Below are positions 49,168 to 63,000 of a DNA stretch of 64,000 nt, piece after piece. The notes beneath the pieces were generated by a model. That model saw only the letters and a program-made list of their open reading frames with translations, did not search any database and was not told the origin of the DNA. The position numbers were made by a program, and so were the translations under genes. Source of the stretch: Glandiceps talaboti (Eukaryota; Hemichordata; Enteropneusta; Spengelidae); NCBI RefSeq assembly GCF_964340395.1, contig NC_135565.1, forward strand, positions 14,183,209-14,247,208. The letters run 5' to 3'. The first letter of the stretch is position 1. Each line of letters opens with the position of its first letter.

Positions 49168-49189
49168 CTTGGATTCGAATACCTCTATG

Positions 49190-49309
<120 letters not shown>

Positions 49310-49550
49310 TAAAATAGTACTTATAAAGTTAGCGTGTTTATATGTTGCAATTTATTCAATATTAAAGATATTCAGTTTTTAAAGAGGACGATCTTTTATG
49401 AATACTCTATAACAGCTGATTACCTATTACAAACTAGGTAACATAGTAACAAGTGACTGACTACGTAGACCTCAGGAAAATAACAATTTGGTTGTCTATA
49501 GTCTGAGGTGGCAGGTAGCAATCATGTGTCGATGACGGGTCATTACATAC

Positions 49551-49728
49551 CTTTACTGAGAGAGTGGAAGTGGAAACCTTTGGTTCTTATCGTAACATTG
49601 TCTATTAAAAATGCACAGCTCCAACGAAAATGCAACAAGGCAATATATAAACACCCACAACACGTGTGAAACTTGTCTCTCAACAGGCGATTAACCAACG
49701 CGGAAGTGGCAACAGTTACTACTAACAA
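49551..49728 (-). CDS. Possible upstream coding or 5' UTR exon of the TIR-CARD gene
   Basis: A strong donor (AGTAAAG/GTATGT) ends a short open frame at 49551. Spliced to the acceptor at 49184, the reading frame continues without a stop (codons for EVFESK) into the Met called as the TIR-CARD start. That would add about 65 residues beginning MLVVTVATSALVNRLL and containing a hydrophobic stretch near LYIALLHF and SCAFLI. Frame agreement has a one-in-three chance probability, so this exon may instead be 5' UTR. The real upstream boundary is unknown. Confidence 0.3.
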
Positions 49729-50067
49729 TATTGGTATATCTAAAGCAGCCTGAGTGGTTTTTAGTTAGACTCCCTAACTCTAGAATAAGAACAAATTGAG
49801 TGTGCGAGAACGAATGAAAGAAAAGGTCGTCGTCAACAGCACGCAGATTGGATTTTCAAACTAATTGGATTTGATTTCGAAAGATTTGACCATTAATTCA
49901 GCCATGAAGAAAACCTGCTAAAGTAAAGTCATTTTGCTACTACTAATGGAGAGCGCCACAAGTGGCACATCATTAACTACACTTTTGTTTTTTCTCGTCA
50001 AAGTTAGGGAATATTGCTGTTCTACTCTATTTCAAATATTTGCGGATTACTTGTTATTTTGGTATAG

Positions 50068-50205
50068 TGGTGTAAAAACATGAATGACACAACTCTAGCT
50101 AACTGTGCACACAGAAAGTAAACATTTTAGACAATTTTGTTCCTGCGAAATTCAAGATTGACAGCATTATTACTCAATGCTACGTTTCTTTTTTTTTCTT
50201 TTTGA
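50068..50205 (+). repeat. Dispersed repeat family C, copy 1
   Basis: About 135 bp that is a close reverse complement of 54345-54480 (shared strings AACATGAATGACACAACTCT and AAGATTGACAGCATTATTAC). It lies upstream of the TIR-CARD gene. Confidence 0.7.
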
Positions 50206-51699
50206 AAATTTTCTTTTCTTTTATTTCTTTAAAGAAGTGGCAGATACAAATCTATGTATGTATGTATGTATACATGTATGTATGCATGCATGTATGTATG
50301 TATGTATTACATACATTGATAAATAACCAACATAATGCCAGATCCGTCGTCATGGCAAAATAGCACTATTTATTAAATTCATAAAAAGAACATAGACAGT
50401 AAGTAAGGACATATTTCAAAATAACATTTCACAATAACGAATATTATCAAAATCTGCCATTATCAAAATATGTCAAGATTATCAGTTCAAAATTGATAAC
50501 TTTGGTACTGTAATAACAATATTTTACAAACATCCAGGTTCCCCCTGTAGGACAGTGTCTTGATTCCTCAGTTCTATGCATATGCACATACAACAAAACT
50601 TTGCATAACGTCCTTGCAATAAAAGTATAACAAATTAGACATCAAAATATTTGTGAAATGTACACAAAATTTCAAAACAATCATTAGTATATCATATTTT
50701 CAGCATCTCTTCCAATGCAATTTAATGGTGAGTACTCACAATGAACCTGTGCAGTCATTATATGAAGTCATATTTGACCATGTCTTTCCACCGGGGTAAA
50801 TCTTGATCAGAGGATGGGTAAATGTGGTGAGTATGAGACAAAGTGACACCTTTGACTTAATTTACCCCCAGTGATCTCTTCCCTGGGGCTGTAGAGTCAA
50901 AATTGGGACTGCGTCTCGTACTACCCCTGGACAGAGATGGTGGTTAGGTGGGTCACAGGTAGGGTGAAGGTTGCGTAAAGGTGGATAAATTGGACTTTTC
51001 GTATAGTAATTTTCAACATCACACCGTGGCACATTTTGCCCAAATATGGTAATTTGGTTTGATTTTTCTCAATACATTTTAAAAAAACCACATTTTTGTG
51101 CATAAAATAATGTTTCACAAACAATTTATATTGGTTATGTGATTCAAATGTTTCTGTACCACTAGATAGGGTATATGATAAAAACTTTATGGTCTGCCGG
51201 GATATGGATTTTATGGACCTTGGCAGTATGGCTTATTGTCGGACCCTTCCGCCATACAGCGATGGTCCGCAAAACCCACATCTGAGCCTAAAGATTAAAA
51301 TCACACTAATATTAATAAATCATTTGTTTACAATGACAGTTGTTAAAACATGATTTTCTTTTTAAATGGATACTTTTCATCTCAACTTTGCCAAAGTCTT
51401 GAAAATCATTTTTGTTTTTAAGTCCTTAAAACAAAAGATGTAAGTCCTTTAATATTGGTTGAAAGCACATAGTTATCTTGAATGATCAAAGAGGGTAATT
51501 AATAATGTTAGAGTCACCATTATTACATCAGAGAGGCAGTGTACAACTTAGTACTTTGAGAAGCTCTAATTTAGGCACTGTTATAAAAACTGTTTTTTCA
51601 ATGTGAAATGCAACTCAAAAATAAACTCTTTAACTTCTGTTGTTACTTTATTCAAGAAACTCCAATCCATTCTCAGTTAAAATAGAGGGAAAACATTCG
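50206..51699. other. Intergenic stretch upstream of TIR-CARD
   Basis: A short (TATG)n tract at 50256-50310. Otherwise AT-rich unique sequence; no exon recognised. Confidence 0.4.
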
Positions 51700-52172
51700 A
51701 GGTCTCAAACTTTTTACTAATTACCAGACATACAAGAAGGCATTTTAGTTACTACTTATTTTTACTAATTACCAGACTGGTCCATTGTGTTCACATACAA
51801 GAAGGCATTTTAGTCACTACTTATTTTTGTGTTTTTGTTTTCCAGCAATAAAAACAAAAATAAGACTTTAGTGAAAATATCCAGGTTTACAGTATACGAT
51901 GCCATTCACTTCAGTCTGACTAAAATCTAATCAAAGGAAATGCCTCTGTATGCTTTCTTTACTGCATTTTATATCTACTGTTTTTGTTGTTTATGTACTC
52001 TGCTGTATATACATTACATAACCACCCACATCTTTCCTTACAGATTGGCAAAGATATGTAAAATACTAGTTTTTTGCTTATAGCTTTGTTTTTGTAAAAT
52101 ATTTTAGTCCTAGATTTCCTAGCTTTTTGCAATATTGTTAAAAGTTAAATTCACATATTCCCCCCCCCCCAC

Positions 52173-52204
<32 letters not shown>

Positions 52205-53145
52205 TACATCAAACACTTGGGCAATTCTACTAACTTTAAAACAAAAGGCATGAACTGTCAAAGGCTTGCTAGAGCTGTGCACCAGAGGAATTGTGTCATC
52301 ATCCACTTTTGTACAACAACCTTCTGAGCACAGATCTGAGGTCTTATTTTTACAAGCCTACCCCCCCCCCCCCCCCCAACAGAAAAGCTTCACACATCAA
52401 GTGAGTTGAAGTATAGACATTAGAGAGAACATTTATGGGTGAAGAGATACAATAATGAGTTGTTAAGTATCATATTAACAATACACAGAGTAAAAAGTGT
52501 ACATTATTTCCAGAATAACTAAATACTGCAGCACTTTTCTATTAGTTCACATACTCACAAAAGTTTACGTTTTTTTTGAAAAGTATAAGTTCGAGACTAC
52601 ACATAAAATTTCTCTTCTTGTCTACTGGGGTTAGAAAAGTCTGAAAACAAACAACAATTTGGCTTTGCATGACAAAGTACAAAATTGGTAATATTGTAAA
52701 TAGCATGTGCTGCCATGAAAAGTTCATTTATAAATATCTATATGCGCATAAATGACCTTTGACCTTAAGAGGTTGTGTTACACAAAAAGGTCTACCTAAA
52801 GTACTGTTAAAGGTACATGATTCAATCCCATGTTCTTGCATTAATCTATCTTCTGGTACTGGTATCTACTACTCTCTGCTCAGCAAATTTCTTGTCACCC
52901 ATATTTTTTAATTCTTATCAGACAGGGGCCTTCAATGGAAACTGGAATTCAATTCTTGTTATCTGAAACAATTTGACCACCTAGGCAAGTCAAAAATATA
53001 ACAATCATTTGATTCCTTTGTCAACTTTCACTCCACACACTATGCATGTGTTAATGTAGGTGTGCGTCAGAATAACTAAACCTGCTTGTTCTATTTTGAC
53101 CCCCTAGCATAAGATAAAATACTATTATAGGTACCAAGACTTGGA
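51700..53145 (-). repeat. Dispersed repeat family B, copy 3 (divided)
   Basis: 51725-51900 holds the reverse complement of the AGTGACTAAAATGCCTTCTT block, twice (at about 51740 and 51800). 53065-53140 holds the GAATAACTAAACCTGCTTGT ... ATAGGTACC block. The middle is unrelated or diverged. Confidence 0.5.
52158..52202 (+). repeat. C tract and (CA)n microsatellite
   Basis: C10-type tract then about 14 CA units. A second C tract of about 16 lies at 52362-52377. Both are intergenic. Confidence 0.9.
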
Positions 53146-53280
53146 GTCCATTGCAGACTACATTGCATTGAATACTAGCAACTTATTTGTTCTATTGATA
53201 AATAAAGTTTAGTAAAAATTTAGATTTTAGCTGATTGTCACAATAAAAATAGTACAAATCAATTCATATTATGATATATT

Positions 53281-53575
53281 TACAGCACATTGCAGGTTAG
53301 TGTTCACTGACTCTGTTTGATGCAATCATGCGAAAACCAATAATTTTGTCTAAATGAGATAAACTGATGTGCTACACTACAGACACCAAAAATGTTGCTG
53401 CCCAAGCGTATGCATCTTGTTGCAGTACATTAAAATGGTTTACTTTATTTTGTAACAATGTAGCAAGAAATTGTTATCTTAAAGTGTAGAATGTGCAGTT
53501 CTTATTGGTTTCTGCATGCACGGTTGTACAAACAAAGCCATTGAACACTAATATGAAACAGGCTTTACAATCAAC
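53281..53575. mobile_element. Inverted-repeat MITE, copy 1
   Basis: A left arm with TTAGTGTTCACTGACTCTGT and a right arm whose reverse complement reads TTAGTGTTCAATGGCTTTGT; arms are about 90 bp. The internal sequence carries GTGCTACACTA near the left and TAAAGTGTAGAATGTG near the right. It is related to 19070-19215, with a partner arm there not resolved. Confidence 0.65.
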
Positions 53576-54029
53576 TCAAATTCAAAACTTCAGTGTATAT
53601 GACTTTTTTTTTTACTTCTGCAGCGTAACAGAAAATTATGATCTCAAGCAAAATCAAGTAACCTATGGTTACGTAATAGTACTAAATACTAGTAACAGTC
53701 AAGTTACCATATTGGAATCCAGTTTTTGAAGTGACTACATATTACTACCTTACCTAGAACTGTTTTCACAGTTCCAAAAATCACCTCTTTCATGCTCATT
53801 GTCTGCTATGTAGCTACGTAGATCATAGTACTTCTTATCCAACAACAGTGTTGACTGTAGACTACTTGAATTCTATAGCGGAGAATGTTCTTTCAATATA
53901 TAGTTTGCACTTTTAGGAATTAGCTGAAAAGAAGGTCACTGATAGGCTTATTAAATTGGCTAACCAGGTGACCCAAAGTGATCTTGATGAATAGTATAAT
54001 TTCATTGGCTGTTATCTGTATTGGGGTTT

Positions 54030-57000
54030 TTATGGACAACCAGGTGGATTTGGTGCAAAGAAGTACATTGCTATTAATATCAGGTATACAATCACAAGGG
54101 TTGACCCTGTGGAAACAAAAAGAACAAACATAATTGGTGAGATGCCAAAAATTCTGAACATTTGTTTTTGCTTCACTGTTTCAAAAACCTTGCCTGTTTA
54201 CATCGATCTGTTTTTGCTTTGCCATCTCACAAACTGCTTCTATAGGGAGCAGAATCAAACTATTAATTTTGTTTGAAAATTATACACTCAAAACTTATTT
54301 CTTTAAAAAAAATGCACTCACACTAATAGGTCACAGTGGGGAAAAAAAAGAAATGTAGCAGTGAGTAATAATGCTGTCAATCTTGAATTTCACAGGAACA
54401 AAATTGTCTAAAATGTTTACGTTCTGTGTGCACACATTTAGCTAGAGTTGTGTCATTCATGTTTTTACAGAGAGATGACAGAGATGACAAAGTACATTAC
54501 AATTTCAATAAATGAATTGTTACTGGTTTGCCTAAGTCATAACCTCCTTCAGGAGTGCTGATACATGATAAATATATCAATGATGAGTAAAGATAAAGAA
54601 CAGTTAAATCAAAGACATGTACTTGCCTTGAAAGTAATCACACTTGCCATCCATAAACATATAGTTGACCAGGACAACACTCAATATAACTGACCACAGG
54701 TGTAGATCATTAAATATCAACACAAAGTCGATATCCTGAAATTATAACAATAAATATAGGATGTATAAACTGTTTGAATTGTGAGGCTGTGCCCTACCAT
54801 ACCATGATTGTGAGGCCATGTCCCACCATACATTGTGAGGCCATGCCCCACATTACATTGTGAAGCCATGCCCCACCATACATAGTGAAGCCATGCCCCA
54901 CATTACATTGTGAAGCCATGCCCCACCATACATTGTGAGGTCATGCTCCACCATACATTGTGAGGCCATGTCCAACTATACCATGATTGTGAGGCCATGC
55001 CCCACCATACCATGATTGTGATGCCATGCTGCACCATACATTGTGAGGTCATGCCCCACCATACACTGTGAGGCCATGCCCTACCATACCATGATTGTAA
55101 GGCCATGCCCCACCATACCATGATTGTGAGGCCATGTCCCACTATACTGTGATTGTGAGGTCATGCCCCACCATACATTGTGAGGCCATGCCCCACCATA
55201 CATTGTGAGGCAATGCCCCACCATACATTGTGAGGTCATGCCCCACCATACACTGTGAGGCAATGCCCCACCATACCTTGATTGTGAGGCCATGTTCCAC
55301 CGTACCATGATTGTGAGGCCATGCCACACTATACATTGTGAGGCCATGCCCCACCAACATTGTGAGGCCATGGCATTCTGTTATATTATCACATATCTAC
55401 CTGTTCAGTGACTACTTGCATGTACAAATGTATACTGGTGATCTTTGCACTGCCATGCAATATAATACTGCAAACATTATTGCATACCTGAATGCAAATG
55501 TTATACAATTGTGTGCAGGACCATTCCTTGTAGGTGAAATTGCATGAATACAGTACAGAATGATTTGAATATAAATAAATTTGCTTTTTTGGACAAACAT
55601 TATTTTAATAATAACAAAACCCTGTGGAGAGTGAGTACAAGTGTAGCATACTTGGGGTATATATTTTACTGTGTTCTCTCTAGCCATACTTGCAAGACCA
55701 TAGTACACATACATATGTGTCAAATTAAGGGATAATATTGCTTTACAGTACATATAGCCACATACCCAACTACCCACTCTATATAACCCATTCACTGATC
55801 TAAATAAAATATTTCTGACTTACATAAATTGCATTGACTATGACAAGGACTGGCATCTGTAGGAGACACACTTGTACAGCAATGGAACATCCAACCTCTA
55901 TACTGTAATAACAAACAAACAAACAAATTAGCAAACAAACAATTAACACTCAAACAGTGGACACACTTGTACAGTAATGGAACAAGCAACCTCTATACTG
56001 TAATAACAAACAAACAAACAAATAAACAAACAAATTAACACTCAAACAGTAGACACACTTGTACAACAATGGAACAACCGACCTCTATACTGTAATAACA
56101 AACAAACAAACAAACACATTAAGAAACAAACAATTGTCACACTTATAATTAAGTCCTTTGTATCTGAGCATGCACAGGTTGGATTGTTTACCAAATCTAC
56201 ATATTATTAGACTTTGTAACTATATGTTTACAACAATTTCAAATAAAAACGATAAACATGTCAACATACCTTAATGTCATGTTGTTCTGTAAGGCAAACT
56301 GTATTCCGTTTACAATTTCAGGAATATCTGGCACTAGAGCTAGTAAAGTTACTCCAATGAAATACTGTCAACAAACAAACAAACACATAGTAATATTTTA
56401 GGACGAAAATACCGACATTTAGAGTAATGATGTAGCAGGTGAAAGAGTCTAAACATATCGTGAGAACTTTATCCTCAAGAGTGAAATCAAAACAATGTAA
56501 TCTGTCAATCGTTTAAATGTGTTTTGAGTCACATTCTATCTCTATGCTGTGTATTTTCATTTATGTTATTTAAATGCATGAAAATCAATCTATGGATGCA
56601 TTGGTAATAAATAAATAACTGAATAAACAAATACATACATACATACATGTACATACATACACACACACCTATAAACTAATGATCCCTCACTCACCCACCC
56701 ACCGACCCTCCCTCATTCATCCTGTTACCCAACTACCCACTCTATAACTCAGTCACATGCACACACACACATGCAGACACACACAGACACACACACACAC
56801 ACAGACACACACACACACACAGACACACACGCCATTGATTCAAAGAGTACTGTCTTACTTCAGACACGTGAGATTTTTCTAGAATTGGTGAGATATTTTC
56901 TGTAACAAGTTCTGCACATAAAGACATCAAAATAGTGGAAACAAGGAGAATAATGAAACTCTTTAATCTTGACCAATGTGCCGTACCATGATCATGACCT

Positions 57001-60000
57001 TGAGCTGTAAGAAATGATACATATATAAGGATAACTTTTTAATTTACAAATAACATAATATGACAGAACCTCATGACGTGTGAATACAAGTGTCACATAA
57101 TCTGGATATTTGCACTTGTGCTTTCAGTGTTCTCTGCGGCTTTACTATTAAGAGCATAGTGAGTGAAAGTGCAGCAGAAAACACTGCACCCACTCAAAAT
57201 TTGACAATTATCCCCATGAAGTTAGGGGGCCCTTTATACCCCCCAGCTTGCCTAGTGCTTACCCTTTATAATGTAGTGACTCACATTAGTATCAATTTGA
57301 CCCACTAGAAGATACTGTCATTCAAGGGTACAGTAGTTTACTTACTTTTTACTGCTACCTCTTCTCCATCTTGTTTGACGGTTTCTACAGGAATTCTATG
57401 GATGTGTTTATGAGTTTTAAGTGTAAATAGTAAACCTACTATGTAGGCCAGTGGTAATAATGCTGTACACGTATAAATTAATGGTTCAATGTGATCCTTA
57501 AACATGTCAGTGGAGGGATCAAACTACAACAAATAGACAGAGAAGAAAAGAATTATTATTTAACTATTCAGAGTTGAGTTGTTGAGTGAAAGATAAAAAT
57601 AACATTAAAAGTAGCATTTAATTTGGCACACTTTTTGACTACATTTGAATACACTAAGGCCATGTTTTGATTCTTAATAAAACTATCAGTTTGCAGTTGC
57701 TATGGTCACTGTCACTGTTGTCATAGTCCCTATGTATTGTTCAAGTTGCTATGGACATTGGTAGTATACCATACTGTTGCTTCTTCACTATTGCTGTGTT
57801 CACTGTTGTTGTTATGGTTACTATGATCATTGCCACTGTTACTATGATTATTGTCATTGTTTTGACCAATTCACGGAATCATTTTGGAATCTATATTTTC
57901 CAGAAAATCTGCCAAGGTCATCAAGTGTTTGTGTAGTAGTTAGTCTTATCACTTCAACTTGTAGTGGATACAACCCAGAAATATCTACAAGTGTGACCAT
58001 AGAGGGCAGTATTTCACATACAACTCTTTCTTGTGATTGTATAACTTACCGGTTGTGATATACAGTGGGCACATGTAAATGTATCATTAGGTGTAATATA
58101 ATCCGCTTGTGTCATATTAGTAAGACTACATCCCTAGAATAGAAAAGAAAAGAAAAGTCATTATTGAAGACAATGTCTAGTATATCTGGCATATGGACAC
58201 AAATCAAAAGTTGTCAAATTAAAGAACACAACAATAATTTTGCAATTTTGATTTTTTTTAAAAATGTCAATTTTGAAAAATACATATTCTTTCAAATATT
58301 TCAATTGAAACTCTTATTAGTCCTCAGATATGTTACAAGTTATGAATTATACAATGAAACACACATAGCCACAGGAAGGCCAAGTTTGACATCATGAGCA
58401 CAAGTTAAGATGACAAACTCACAAAGCACGTCTGTGTGCACATTTTTCCCCCTGTGGTGGACATGTGTTTGTTTGTACATCTTGCAACAGGGTTCATTGG
58501 GAGTACAGTGATGTGCACTAAAATAGTACTCCGTATAGGAATGATGAATAGATAAATAAATGTAATTATGTACTACTTACACTGCATACAAGAATTCCAT
58601 AGGCCTTGGAAAACATGGTTGGAGCAAAGGCACCAGCGACACAAACAAACAATAACGCTGAGCTGACGCCAGCTGACCTCCAATTAAATCTTTGTTCATG
58701 GTGTTTGAGCCCACCAACAATCATACACATACCCTATAAGGTTAATAAGATATACTTTTATGGTAAAATGCCTTCTCATGATCCACAAATGATCTTTCAC
58801 AGACCCTGTAAGGTTAAGAAAGTGTACTTTATTTATAAAATGTCTTTCCATGATCCACAAATGATCTTACACAGACCCTGTAAGGTTAACAAGTTATAAT
58901 TTCAAAATAAACCACCTGGCATACATCCCTCTATCCAACCATCCATCCATCTAACCATCCATCCATCCACTCACTCACCCACCCATCTACATACGATATC
59001 CATCCATCAATCCATCCATCTACACAATCATCCATCCATCCACCAACCCACCCAAACACCCACCCACCAATCCAACCAGTGAAATAGACTATAATATACT
59101 TACTGGTATAAATAAGACTGTTGCCAATATAGTTCCTGTAAGTGCAGATTTAACTAGTTCAGAGTAGCAATGATGATTGTCAGTCTTTTTACCATGTAAC
59201 AATGCCGTGATGTACAGTGTTAATTCTACTATAGAACCAAAGGTTGCATTCAATATGGCACCAACAGCAAATGTACTCTGTGCTGCAATACTAAAATATA
59301 CCAGATGAACTGATTAAATTCATGTTGAAAGTGGTACTGCATGAAAAGTTTTCATGCTGCAGATAGCTATAGAATGCAGACATGGCATTATTTGTAGGAG
59401 CTCTAGTGTCCCCACAGCTCCTTTATATGTAAATTTATTCAGATTTTTACAACAAATAAGCTTGTGTGTTTCACTGTACATGTATAGTGATTTGGTCATC
59501 TTGAGCACACAACACTGGAACACATGCACGGAATAGATTTGCAATAATCGGAATAACTTCAGTGGACAATAGTGCCGGGCAATAGTCTCTACACATGCAG
59601 GCAATATCACCACACGGGTCACAGTGTCCTTAAAGAAGGTCTTGTGATTCGATTCTGACCAATGACAGCTTGTGTATTAAAGGACGTTGAATGTAATACG
59701 ATATGATACATGATGCAATACAATATGTGATACATGATATGATAATTGCCTTGAAAGTGTAAACTGAGATGCAAATAATGGTTGAACAATAAAACCATTT
59801 TTACAGTTATTTAGTGTGGCAATGTTCACATTATCAGATGGTTGCATGATTTTTTTTATGTTACCTTTCGCAATGATATTTTCAATTTTAAAAAATTTGA
59901 AAAAATTATATAAATTATGCATGTTTGTTGTTGGATGAGTTACACTTACCTGGCTATCGCCATGCCAATGTAGTAGGCAAGGGGTATGATGGCAAGCAGA

Positions 60001-63000
60001 GATAAGATAAATTTCTATAAATCAAAATAACAGAAACTCGACATCAATGCTTTATGCGGTGGTCTACATGTATCTATAACATTACAACTGATAAAATATC
60101 ACAAGAGATGAAAGAAGTTTATAATAGAACACACAGTCCCCTCTCAAATAGTTTATTTCTGTCTGACTCTCTGTGAAAATAACACATGAAATTGACTATA
60201 TCAAAGGTCAAGGTCTTAAAAGAAAGCTTGTACCTGACAATATGGGGTAGACACTTGAATGGAGTTTCTATGCATTACCATTTCTTAAGTTATGCAGTAT
60301 GATTTTTAATACTACCGTAGGAACAAATATGGCCGCCATCTGGTGAAATTTGCATATGCCTCAAAGCAAAGTGACCTGCATATGTCCTCATATGATATGT
60401 CACCTTTGTGCCTGGGTTGTCTGAATGTGGATTGTACATCAGAAAATGAACATATTAAGATCACAGAGGCAGACAGTTTGACAGAGCCCACTGTAATAGT
60501 TCCAACTTTGGGGTACTAATCACACATAAATGGTTATATAACATTTGAATAATTTTGAGTATGTTATTAGACTTACCACATTGGAAGCAGTTATACTGTC
60601 ATCTTGGTCAATGTATCCATAAAGTAAAGCAACCACAACAAATGGAAGCATATCTTGAAAAGTAACTTGGTCAAGGAAAATTACAAAATGTTCATAATAA
60701 GTTGATTACATCATCACCTAGTGGTGAATTCTTTGAAGATTATCATTGTATTACCAGTTAGTGGTCAATGTCTCAACTGAACAGTCACTATTATCAACTA
60801 TTATAACAGTTGACCACTAGGTGGCAGTATGATGCCGACGATCATAAATATGAATCCTTAGTTACAGCCATGGCAATATGATCAGTCAGGATAGATCATC
60901 CTCCACAGAATGACTTTTCAATAGCTATATTTGATGGCCACTAGGTAGCAGTACTATCAATCCTAGCTAATGTTTTGCAGTTCACTAGTTACAGTTGACC
61001 ACTAGGGGGCAGTATCATCAATCATGTAACGTGTAGCCTGTAACTTGTCAACAGATCACCCATCTTCTATTCTACCACATATATCCCACAACTCTAAATT
61101 GCAGCCAATTTGCTTAAATTGCAACACCTAAATTACAACCAATTCACTTAAACCTAAATTGCAACCTATCGCTTTATATGGACTGACCATAAAATAATTA
61201 TGTGAGTTTATATTGGTATATACAAAAGGATACTAACTAGTATAACATTCATGCCATCTACTGTGTATTTATAGTAATAAAAATTAACAGCTTGGTAAGT
61301 ACACAGTACCACCTCAGAATAGGAACTGTCTCCGTTCTGTAAATAAACAAGAAAAGAATTGCTTAGTAAGTACATAGTAACACATCAAGGGTATGAACTG
61401 GTTCCATTCTGTGGGTAAGCAAGAAAAGAATTGCTCGGTACTAAAGTATATAGTATCACCTCATTCACAGACTGTCTCTGTTCTGTACAGAAACAAGAAA
61501 AGAATTAGTGACTGATCAATGAAGATATAACAACGAGTCTGATAATATCAAATCTTTTGATACCAAATTGATATTAATCTACTGGTTGCCAGCAGAAGTG
61601 AACTTAATATCACATATCAAATTAGAAAATAAACATGACACTGTAGTCAGGTTTTGCAGTCAGATAGATCCTTTAAATTCCTTAGCTTTTTTTAAAAAAT
61701 AGTTTATCAATACAGAACAACCTACAACATAAAGTGTGTAGTTTATATGTCCCTGGTATGACCACATCTCAAATATTACCCGAGTATTTGGGACCAATTC
61801 ATCAAAGTTGGCAAATGTTAAGTTGAAAAAAATCAATGCAAGGCAACTTGGTTTGTCACTGGAAACTTCACAAGGGGAGCCAGTGTATCTGATATGCTAA
61901 GGAAACTACAATGGCCATGCCTTGAAAATCGCAGGGCAGTGAGAAAAGGACACTGCCAGTATTATGTCTCTGTGTTAATAATACTTGTTGGTGTGTATAC
62001 AGTATAGAATATAGAAGACGAAGCAGAAACAGTCAAACTAACCCAAAAACTTGCCAATTTATATCAGTTTCCAGTTTGTGTCTCTTCTATCAATTTTGTT
62101 GATTCACCAAAATAAATTTAATATATAATCTAATGTAATCTAATACCAAATCATTGAACACATGTATTGTTGTCAACTTACCATACTACTGTTGTCAATC
62201 CTTACACTCTCAGGTGGAAGAAATAACAACTTTTTAATTGCTATGCTATTAACCTGTAGAGTAAACAATACAGAAAAAAAAATGAATTTAATGAAGTATA
62301 TAACACATTCACATTTTTGTTTACATATATAAAAATAATGTCATAATCATGGAGCTAAAATTGAACCTATGCATGTATTGTATCCATAATTTCCACAGTT
62401 TTCATTACAATGTCTAGTCTCAGTTACCTCAGACTTGTCATTGGGGGATCATGCTTAATGTAAAGAGCCCAAGTTATAAACTCAGCTTATGCCCATTAGA
62501 GAATTACAGATTATATATTAGTTTGAAATGAACTGACGTTACCTTTGAAATAGGAATAAAGATGACCAGCATCCATGTAAAAAAGAATATAATAGCATGT
62601 ACTATAACTAAGATTGGTACACCAAATATTAACCATACGTAGGTCTCTACACGCCTCTGTAAAACAAAGATAATACATAATAGATTTGTGAATAAATTTA
62701 CAAATAAACTTATAGAAAACACAAAATATTATAAAAATACAAAAACTGAAAGGCTAAAAATAAAATGGCAACATCACATAAAGTTAAGTACATGATTTCA
62801 TATTAAGCTTCATCAGTATGTTGAGTGGTAAGTAGGTAAAATCTACCTGAGTTTCCCTGTCATTTTACCAGGGTCCCCACCAGTATTACGGTATGGTATA
62901 ATGCATGTATTAGGAAATTATGCCTCTTTTACCATATTTCACCCTTTTTCTGTTATACAGGTTCCCAACCTTACCAAAAACATTTCATTTGAAACTAAGC

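Noticed and set aside
54903-55371. Trp/His-rich frames on the minus strand
   Set aside because: Produced by the minisatellite, with no start context or homology.
55412-55795. 127-codon minus-strand frame
   Set aside because: Lies across a family A repeat copy, with no similarity to the exchanger and no matching splice sites.
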